From contig CACYEO010000126.1 in assembly GCA_902773475.1 (NCBI GenBank), forward strand, positions 1 to 12,328: a stretch of DNA of 12,328 nucleotides. Direction: 5' to 3'. This DNA comes from an uncultured bacterium (GTDB lineage: Bacteria > Verrucomicrobiota > Kiritimatiellia > RFP12 > UBA1067). Under the pieces are notes generated by a model, which worked only from the letters and a program-made list of their open reading frames with translations, had not been told where the DNA came from and ran no database searches. Within the stretch, counting starts at the first letter, position 1. Each line of letters begins with the position of its first letter. The position numbers and the translations under genes were made by a program. This document shows positions 8,162 to 12,328 of this stretch, piece by piece.

Positions 8162-8219
8162 ACGCATCAAAAATTCCTTCTCCCCGCTGATGCGGGATAG
8201 AACGAATTTTTTGATGCGT
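8162..8219. other. Left terminal hairpin of the element
   Basis: ACGCATCAAAAA (from 8162) pairs with TTTTTTGATGCGT (8207-8219). The pairing continues through TTC/GAA and TTCT/AGAA with one bulged and one mismatched base. An inner stem CCCGC-TGAT-GCGGG sits at the tip. The right end has the same outer stem but a different interior. The lower-stem C-G pair here is T-A in the right copy. Confidence 0.7.
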
Positions 8220-8343
8220 CGGAAGTGTTTCAGCAGCCAGCAGCCAGCTATCAGCGGCCAATCCGAGCGGTCATGGCGCGCACCTTAGTCTTTCATGAGG
8301 TATTCAAGGCGCATTCATCAGGCGCGCCCGTCTTTTTTGTGAG

Positions 8344-8366
8344 CGCGCGGGCATCGAGCCCGCGCG
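8344..8366. other. Left subterminal hairpin, ATCGA loop
   Basis: A 9-bp perfect stem (8344-8352 with 8358-8366) closes an ATCGA loop. The counterpart at 9973-9993, read on the opposite strand, has the same loop and 8-bp stem. Stem positions 4 and 5 differ, and both differences are changed on both sides so that pairing is kept. It lies just downstream of the transposase stop. Confidence 0.7.
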
Positions 8367-8402
8367 GGTTCGATGTAATCGCCTTGAAGTTTTCTTTCCG
8401 CC

Positions 8403-9548
8403 CTATGCCGCTATCATCAGTCTTAGCAGCTTGTCGTCGTCCCATGTCAGCTCCTTCCTTTTCACGCTGATTCCGCCAAAGACAGACTTGTCGAGCCTGA
8501 GCACGTTTATGACGACGTGTCTGAGCATTGCGAGGTTCTCCGCGAGGTCTTCCCGCCTTGCCCGCGACCTGTCCTCGTCGAAGTCCATGTCAAGTATCCA
8601 ATGCATCGCCTCAACGCCCCAATGTGCGCGTATCGCCTCAAGCGCGCGCTTCGGGTCAACCGGCAGCGACGAGATGAAGTGCCTTGTCTCCATCGTCGTC
8701 TCCCTTGTCTTCGTGTTGTATACGACGGACTCGACCATGCAGACGCTCCTCAGCCCCGCCCACTTGCCCCTGTCCTCGAACCATGCGATATCGTCTGTCT
8801 GCCAGCATGTCCTTGTCTCGATGCGGCCATGCCCCTTGTCAACGGTCTTCGCTTTCTTGAACTTGGCCTTGAATGCAGGGTCTTGCATGAACGCGCGAAT
8901 CTCGTCGTGCATCGTCGACTGGTTGCCCTTGAGCGATATGACGTAGCCCGCACCGCGCTTCAGTATCTTTCTGACGATCTTCCTCTGGCATCCAGCTGCG
9001 TCTATCGTGACAATCGCGCCCTTGAGGTACAGAACATCAAGAAGGTTGGGAATCGCAGTGATTTCGTTCGATTTCTCGTTGGCCTTGACCTGGCCTATCA
9101 CGAGCCTCGTGCGGTGCGAGTGGGCACTTACGATGCATGGCATCTTGCAGTCCGTCGTGAGCGCCCTGCGGAGGAGCTTGCCGTCGATGGATATGACGTC
9201 GCCCGTGACGTCGGCAACGGACTCCAGCCACTTCACCATCGCGGCGTTGAAGCGCTTCGGGTCGAGCTTCCCGAGGACGCGGCGGAACGTGTCGTGGCTG
9301 GGAATGCCGTTCTGGAGCGGCAGGAACTTCTTCAGAAACTTCACCTTGCCCCTGCCGAAGCGCTCGAAGTCCGTCGGGCCCTTCGCCCCGTCGATCATCG
9401 CGCACACCGCGATCATCAGTATCTCGTAGAGGGGATACTTCTTCCTGCGGTCGATCCTGAAGTCGGAGACCTCCAGAAGCGCCTCTTTCAGAGTGAGCGG
9501 CTTTTCCAGCATTGCGAGCGTGTTCCTATCCAGTGTCGCGACGTCCAT
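8403..9548 (-). CDS. ISAs1-family DDE transposase
   Basis: This 381-residue protein should catalyse cutting and joining at the element ends. Residues about 23-100 match the N-terminal DDE_Tnp_1-associated region (ALLEVSDFRIDRRKKYPL, AVCAMIDGAKGPTDFERF, GIPSHDTFRRVL). The catalytic triad is visible: Asp122 in SIDGKLLRRA, Asp183 in TIDAAGCQRKI, and Glu313 in RAHWGVEAMHWILDMDFDED. GYVISLKGNQSTMHDEI and TRHFISSL also match the family. The start at 9548 is supported by AAGGAG (complement of 9558-9563) nine bases upstream. Length is complete and there is no frameshift. It is transcribed divergently from the small gene at 9606 and reads into the left arm. Confidence 0.95.
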   Translation of the reverse strand: MDVATLDRNTLAMLEKPLTLKEALLEVSDFRIDRRKKYPLYEILMIAVCAMIDGAKGPTDFERFGRGKVKFLKKFLPLQNGIPSHDTFRRVLGKLDPKRFNAAMVKWLESVADVTGDVISIDGKLLRRALTTDCKMPCIVSAHSHRTRLVIGQVKANEKSNEITAIPNLLDVLYLKGAIVTIDAAGCQRKIVRKILKRGAGYVISLKGNQSTMHDEIRAFMQDPAFKAKFKKAKTVDKGHGRIETRTCWQTDDIAWFEDRGKWAGLRSVCMVESVVYNTKTRETTMETRHFISSLPVDPKRALEAIRAHWGVEAMHWILDMDFDEDRSRARREDLAENLAMLRHVVINVLRLDKSVFGGISVKRKELTWDDDKLLRLMIAA

Positions 9549-9569
9549 GTCGTTTTTCTCCTTTTCCGC

Positions 9570-9598
9570 TTGACAAACGGGATACTATAGTATATTAT
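9570..9598 (+). promoter_or_regulatory. Rightward promoter for the small element gene
   Basis: A perfect TTGACA (9570-9575) is followed after 17 bp by TATTAT (9593-9598), one base from consensus. This is the best promoter match in the window. The predicted start at about 9605 coincides with the ATG at 9606, so translation is either leaderless or uses the internal ATG at 9633. Confidence 0.75.
9582..9593. promoter_or_regulatory. 12-bp palindrome in the divergent promoter
   Basis: ATACTATAGTAT is a perfect palindrome inside the rightward promoter spacer, overlapping the possible leftward -10. This is a suitable place for an autoregulatory operator, but AT-rich palindromes near -10 boxes can arise by chance. 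Confidence 0.4.
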
Positions 9599-9617
9599 AT
9601 GCGACATGAAACTGCAA
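9589..9617 (-). promoter_or_regulatory. Possible leftward transposase promoter
   Basis: On the minus strand TTGCAG (9612-9617) and TATACT (9589-9594) have a 17-bp spacer. The predicted leader of about 34 nt contains the strong AAGGAG site. The -35 match is weak. It overlaps the rightward promoter, so the two may exclude one another. Confidence 0.4.
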
Positions 9618-9926
9618 GAGGAGATATCGGCGATGCTGGAAGACGGCTCGCCTATGACGCGGGGCAAGCTCTGCGTCAGCGCGGTGCGCAAGTCCGGGAG
9701 GAAGGCGTACAACCTCCAGTATAGGCGCAAGACGGTCCAGTTCGTCAAGGCCATACCGGCCTGCGAACTGGAGGCGTACAAGAAATCGACGGAGCGGTGC
9801 AGGCGGTTCCTCGACTGCGTGCAGCGTTACGTCGACATGAAGACGAGGGAGTCGATCAGGGCAATCAGAAAGGAGGCTATGGGTGCAGGAAGCAAGGCCA
9901 AGGCGTCTCGGCGAGCGGACGGTTGA
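9606..9926 (+). CDS. Small basic protein of the element (DUF6788-like)
   Basis: This protein has 106 residues and is strongly basic in its second half (KKSTERCRRF, RAIRKEAMGAGSKAKASRR); there is no signal or membrane segment. The pattern MLEDGSPMTRGKLCV, AYNLQYRRKTVQFVKAIP, then a helical EAYKKSTERCRRFLD resembles small uncharacterised proteins that accompany transposases (DUF6788-like). I recall that family from memory and am not certain of the match. Compared with that pattern it seems to lack the Cys-rich middle. Its function is unknown; a DNA-binding accessory or regulator of the transposase is plausible. The start is ambiguous. ATG 9606 has no ribosome site but keeps the helical MKLQEEI; ATG 9633 has AAGAGGAG (9616-9623) nine bases upstream and would give 97 residues. 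Confidence 0.65.
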   Translation: MKLQEEISAMLEDGSPMTRGKLCVSAVRKSGRKAYNLQYRRKTVQFVKAIPACELEAYKKSTERCRRFLDCVQRYVDMKTRESIRAIRKEAMGAGSKAKASRRADG

Positions 9927-9972
9927 CTATGGCCTCGCTTCGAACGTCCGTGTGCAAGGCAAAACCGTCGGG

Positions 9973-9993
9973 GCGTAGGCTCGATGCCTACGC
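9973..9993. other. Right subterminal hairpin, TCGAT loop
   Basis: GCGTAGGC and its complement GCCTACGC form an 8-bp perfect stem around TCGAT (ATCGA on the other strand). Relative to the left copy two neighbouring stem pairs are exchanged (T-A for C-G and A-T for G-C), with pairing kept. It lies 47 bp after the stop of the small gene and is followed by AUAAAAG rather than a U-tract, so it is not a classical terminator. Confidence 0.75.
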
Positions 9994-10112
9994 ATAAAAG
10001 ACAGTCGGGCGCGCCCGATGTGGCGTCCCAGGGAAGTCCGGCGACACGCTTGACGCGCCACGACCATTCGGATTGGCCGTTGCGCTGTTGGCTGCTGGTT
10101 GCTGGGATACTT

Positions 10113-10173
10113 CCAACGCATTAAAAACAATCAAGAAGCCCCGAAGGGTAAGAATCGGCTTTTAATGCGTTGG
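10113..10173. other. Right terminal hairpin of the element
   Basis: CCAACGCATTAAAA (10113-10126) is perfectly complementary to 10160-10173. The interior holds smaller stems (CCC-CGAA-GGG; AAGCC with GGCTT). It corresponds in position and outer stem to the left terminal hairpin. Confidence 0.75.
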
Positions 10174-10178
10174 CCGTG

Positions 10179-10187
10179 GCGGCTTGT
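10179..10187. repeat. Right 9-bp target-site duplication
   Basis: Second copy of GCGGCTTGT, immediately outside the right end of the element; see 8145-8153. Confidence 0.85.
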
Positions 10188-10212
10188 CCGCCGGCGGCGC
10201 TTTTGGTAAGAT
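10184..10212 (+). promoter_or_regulatory. Weak candidate promoter for the SGNH hydrolase gene
   Basis: TTGTCC (10184-10189) and TAAGAT (10207-10212) have a 17-bp spacer; each matches consensus at four of six positions. The -35 begins inside the target duplication, so it would have been restored by the insertion. The start would fall almost at the ATG (10220). Outward transcription from the element is an alternative. Confidence 0.25.
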
Positions 10213-10219
10213 TCTCCGC

Positions 10220-11428
10220 ATGGAGAACAGTCACAAGGCGGATAAAAGGATTTTCCCGTCCACCGCGGCGGCGCGGCTCGCATTCTGCGCGGCCGCAGCG
10301 GGAGCGTCTCTGCTCGCGTTCGCGGCGAAACGCCCCGGCGCGGACGGCATAGAAAAATACGACCCGCGCATGGCGGCGGCGGAAGCCTCCGGCAAGGGTC
10401 TGGAATGGATAGACGGCAGAGACCTTCCGCTTGAAGGGAAGGCGTTCCCGGATACTTCGCACTGGTACGACAGGCTGCCGGCGAACGTCTCCGGAAATGT
10501 CAATGCCGGCGTCCGGAAGATGAAACACCATACGGCCGGCATGCAGTTCCGCTTCTCCACGGACTCGAAAAGGCTGTGCTTCAAATGGACGCCGCTTTTC
10601 AAGTCTCTTGCAATGGATCACATGCCTGCCACCGGAGCGAGCGGCATAGACGTCTACCGCTTCGACGGCGAAAAGGGCAGATGGGTCTACGTGAAAACCG
10701 GGCGCATCGGCAAGGCCGCGGAAGGCTCGCTTGAAATCCCGTGGATCCCCGGCGCGCCGTGTCTCGTGAACCTGCCGCTCTACAACGGAATAAAGAAATT
10801 CTCGCTCGGCGTCGAAAAAGGCTCGTCCGTGAAGCCGCTCCCGCCGCGCAAAAGCGGAATCGCAAAACCGGTCGTGTTCTACGGAACTTCCATAACCCAC
10901 GGCGGATGCGCTTCGCGCCCCGGAATGTCGTTCGTGAACATCGTCGGGCGCGAACTCGACGTTCCCGTGGTGAACCTCGGCTTCTCCGGCTCCGGCGTCA
11001 TGGAATATGAAATGTCGGAGCATCTCGCCGCGATCGACGCCTCCTGCTACGTGCTTGACTGCCTTTGGAACATGGGTTCTCTGAAGGGAACTCCGAAAAA
11101 AGGCCGCAACGTGGAGGAGAATTACGAAAAGTTCATACGGAATCTCCGCGCAAAACGCCCGGGCGTGCCTATAGTCATGGCCGGAATGTGCGACGTGTAC
11201 CGCGGCGAAGAGAACGCGAAGGATGTTTTCGTCCGAGATCTTTTCGCAAAGCTGAAGGCGGAGGGATGGAAGGATCTCATCCTCCTGCCCAAGGCCGGGA
11301 TGTACACGGACAGCGAAGGCACCGTCGACGGCGTGCACCCCAACGACTGGGGCATGATGTCGATGGCCAAGGCATACGGCGGAGCCGTCGCGGAAGCGCT
11401 CCGTTCCGGGAAAGGCGCCGGAAAATGA
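10220..11428 (+). CDS. Exported SGNH/GDSL-type hydrolase with GxDLY N-terminal domain
   Basis: This 402-residue protein is probably an esterase acting outside the cytoplasm; its substrate is unknown. Residues 16-36 are hydrophobic (ARLAFCAAAAGASLLAF) after a basic start, fitting a signal peptide or anchor. A beta-rich domain at about 55-200 carries GIDVYRF (142-148), the hallmark of the GxDLY domain found before this hydrolase type. The SGNH domain spans about 210-395: block I YGTSITHG with nucleophile Ser224, block II NLGFSGSG (252-259), block III Asn284 in DCLWNM, and block V Asp370 and His373 in DGVHPNDWG. All four catalytic blocks are present. ATG 10220 has only a weak GGTAAG ribosome site; a TTG at 10184 is in frame but falls in the target duplication. 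Its stop overlaps the thioesterase start by four bases. Confidence 0.85.
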   Translation: MENSHKADKRIFPSTAAARLAFCAAAAGASLLAFAAKRPGADGIEKYDPRMAAAEASGKGLEWIDGRDLPLEGKAFPDTSHWYDRLPANVSGNVNAGVRKMKHHTAGMQFRFSTDSKRLCFKWTPLFKSLAMDHMPATGASGIDVYRFDGEKGRWVYVKTGRIGKAAEGSLEIPWIPGAPCLVNLPLYNGIKKFSLGVEKGSSVKPLPPRKSGIAKPVVFYGTSITHGGCASRPGMSFVNIVGRELDVPVVNLGFSGSGVMEYEMSEHLAAIDASCYVLDCLWNMGSLKGTPKKGRNVEENYEKFIRNLRAKRPGVPIVMAGMCDVYRGEENAKDVFVRDLFAKLKAEGWKDLILLPKAGMYTDSEGTVDGVHPNDWGMMSMAKAYGGAVAEALRSGKGAGK

Positions 11429-12165
11429 AAACCGGCGGCGAATACCTTTTCACGGTCAGGACGTACGAATGCGGGGCCGACGCGTCCGCCACGCTTCCGT
11501 CGATTCTGAACTATCTGCAGGAGGCGGCTTCGCTGAACGCGTCCGCCCTTAAATTTTCGAAGACCGATTTCGAAAACGGCGGCGAAAACATTTCATGGGT
11601 GCTTGCGCGCCTTAAAATCGAAATGGAACGCTACCCGGAATGGGGCGACACCGTGAAGATCGCCACTTTCCCGCGCGGCGGGCGGCGCATCGTGGCATGG
11701 CGCGATTTTTCGCTGGAGACCGCCGCCGGCGTGCGCCTCGGCGCGGCGTCTTCGGAATGGATGCTTATCGACCTCGCCGCCCGGAAGACGGTTCCGGTTC
11801 CGGAATCGGTGCTGGCGCTTGCGGACATGGAATGCGCACCGGTCCTCGGCGACGCTCCTTTCACCCCGAAAATAAGGTTCCCGGCGCCCGCAACGCCGGC
11901 GGGGGAGGGGGACGCGTTGCGGTTTAGAACGCTCCATTCCGGCATCGACATGAACGGACACGTGAACAACGTCCATTACGCGGAATGGCTGCTTGAACCG
12001 TTCGCCGGCAGGCGCCCGTCGTCTTTCGAAATCGTCTTCCGCAGCGAATCCGCCGCAGGGGAGACGGTGTCGGTTGAAACCGCCGCCGCGCCGGACGGCG
12101 CGTCGCTTTCGCGCGTGGTGTCCGGAGACGGGCGCGAAAGAGCGGTTGCGAAAATCGCTTTCTGA
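11425..12165 (+). CDS. Acyl-ACP thioesterase (FatA/FatB type)
   Basis: This 246-residue cytoplasmic enzyme is expected to release free fatty acids from acyl carrier protein. It has two hotdog halves. The first covers about 5-130, with ISWVLARLKIEMERYPEWGD (56-75) and GGRRIVAWRDFSL (85-97). The second covers about 165-246, with GIDMNGHVNNVHYAEWLLE (173-191) holding the catalytic-type Asp175, Asn177 and His179. The length is typical of bacterial members and the plant transit peptide is absent. The start at 11425 forms an ATGA overlap with the SGNH hydrolase stop, so the two are translationally coupled. Chain-length specificity cannot be read from the sequence. Confidence 0.92.
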   Translation: MKTGGEYLFTVRTYECGADASATLPSILNYLQEAASLNASALKFSKTDFENGGENISWVLARLKIEMERYPEWGDTVKIATFPRGGRRIVAWRDFSLETAAGVRLGAASSEWMLIDLAARKTVPVPESVLALADMECAPVLGDAPFTPKIRFPAPATPAGEGDALRFRTLHSGIDMNGHVNNVHYAEWLLEPFAGRRPSSFEIVFRSESAAGETVSVETAAAPDGASLSRVVSGDGRERAVAKIAF

Positions 12166-12168
12166 CAA

Positions 12169-12185
12169 TTTGCGGACAACGCAAA
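12169..12185 (+). promoter_or_regulatory. Small inverted repeat upstream of rhaA
   Basis: TTTGCG-N5-CGCAAA lies in the 44-bp gap before rhaA, followed by an A-rich purine tract. It could be an operator half-site pair or be incidental. It is not a terminator, because As rather than Ts follow it. Confidence 0.25.
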
Positions 12186-12209
12186 AAAAGAAAAAAAGGA
12201 AACAGACAA

Positions 12210-12328
12210 ATGAGCTACACGGAAGCAAAGAAGAAGTTCGCCAAGATCGGCATCGACACCGAAAAGGCGATTGCAAACCTCGGCAAGATCGCGATCTCCC
12301 TCCATTGCTGGCAGGGCGACGACGTCGG
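12210..12328 (+). CDS. rhaA: L-rhamnose isomerase, N-terminal part (truncated by the window)
   Basis: The first 39 residues are visible. They contain KKKFAKIGIDTEKAIANLGK and then ISLHCWQGDDV, which closely matches the conserved N-terminal ISMHCWQGDDV of L-rhamnose isomerase, the enzyme converting L-rhamnose to L-rhamnulose. The ATG is preceded by AAGGAAA nine to ten bases upstream. It lies 44 bp after the thioesterase with no terminator between, so readthrough from that operon is possible. The gene continues beyond the right edge. Confidence 0.88.
   Translation, partial: MSYTEAKKKFAKIGIDTEKAIANLGKIAISLHCWQGDDV

Larger units (their letters stand above)
8154..8402. repeat. Left terminal arm of the mobile element
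   Basis: This noncoding arm is homologous, in inverted orientation, to the right arm. Conserved blocks are the terminal 19 bp (8154-8172), 8209-8246 (38 bases with 6 differences, all transitions, against 10089-10126), a block around 8257-8280 (CGGCCAATCCGA and flank), and GGCGCGCCCG (8321-8330) followed by a hairpin with an ATCGA loop. The stretches between the blocks do not match. No gene was seen in the arm. Confidence 0.8.
8154..10178. mobile_element. 2,025-bp ISAs1-type transposon with long structured ends
   Basis: The unit begins with TACGGCCAACGCATC and ends with the reverse complement of CACGGCCAACGCATT, and is flanked by the 9-bp direct repeat GCGGCTTGT. Inside are an ISAs1-type transposase (leftward) and a small basic-protein gene (rightward) sharing one 57-bp intergenic region, plus about 250 bp of noncoding arm on each side. 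The arms are inverted, partly conserved copies. To my knowledge ISAs1 elements are usually about 1.2-1.5 kb with one gene, short inverted repeats and duplications of 8-10 bp. The length, second gene and long arms are therefore atypical. It sits between carB and the SGNH hydrolase gene; removing it and one repeat leaves a divergent intergenic region of about 143 bp. The transposase is intact, so it may be active. Confidence 0.85.
9927..10178. repeat. Right terminal arm of the mobile element
   Basis: This arm of about 250 bp mirrors the left arm: hairpin at 9973-9993, palindrome TCGGGCGCGCCCGA at 10005-10018, CGGCCAATCC block (complement around 10062-10080), the 38-base block at 10089-10126, and the terminal hairpin. 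Bases 9927-9970 and about 10019-10056 do not match the left arm. The small gene reads into it just as the transposase reads into the left arm. No gene was seen. Confidence 0.8.

Noticed and set aside
8043..8261. Upstream extension of the carB frame
   Set aside because: It crosses the promoter, the insertion repeat and the element end. The family start MNKIQGIDKV has a good ribosome site at 8047-8053.
8154..10178. CRISPR array or tandem repeat
   Set aside because: The repeats are one inverted pair plus internal hairpins; there are no regularly spaced direct repeats.
12169..12197. Terminator between the thioesterase and rhaA
   Set aside because: The short stem is followed by A residues on the plus strand; on the minus strand the T-run precedes the stem.

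Overview
The window looks like a GC-rich, Gram-negative bacterial chromosome segment. Genes are closely packed, most starts have a Shine-Dalgarno sequence, and one protein has the signal peptide and C-terminal aromatic residue of an outer-membrane beta-barrel. The mix of a DUF481 barrel, a B12-type radical SAM protein, a GxDLY/SGNH esterase, a plant-type acyl-ACP thioesterase and L-rhamnose isomerase fits a gut or anaerobic member of the Verrucomicrobiota/Kiritimatiellota/Lentisphaerota group. That placement is inference from gene content, with low confidence.

Layout. (1) 1-275: an AT-rich intergenic region with a probable leftward promoter, a perfect 19-bp inverted repeat and the promoter of the first gene. 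(2) 276-2800 (+): DUF481 outer-membrane protein, then 29 bp later a cobalamin-type radical SAM enzyme with an unusual CX4CX2C cluster motif. (3) 2816-8042 (-): carB, an OppF-like ABC ATPase and aroC, read leftward. aroC overlaps the ATPase by an ATGA; carB has its own promoter. carA and the transporter permeases are not in the window. aroC and the radical SAM gene converge with only 15 bp between their stops. (4) 8154-10178: a 2,025-bp mobile element between carB and the next gene, bounded by a 9-bp direct repeat. It carries an ISAs1-type DDE transposase and a divergent small basic-protein gene, each running into a roughly 250-bp terminal arm. The arms are inverted, partly conserved copies of one another and contain hairpins whose sequences differ by paired changes. 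(5) 10220-12165 (+): an exported SGNH hydrolase coupled by an ATGA overlap to an acyl-ACP thioesterase. (6) 12210 to the end: the start of rhaA, cut by the window edge.

How it fits together. carB (pyrimidine/arginine precursor) and aroC (aromatic amino acids) are housekeeping genes. The SGNH hydrolase/thioesterase pair suggests acyl-ester or fatty-acid handling. The most unusual object is the mobile element: an IS-like transposase unit much longer than a simple IS, with a second gene, a shared divergent promoter containing a 12-bp palindrome, and structured long ends.
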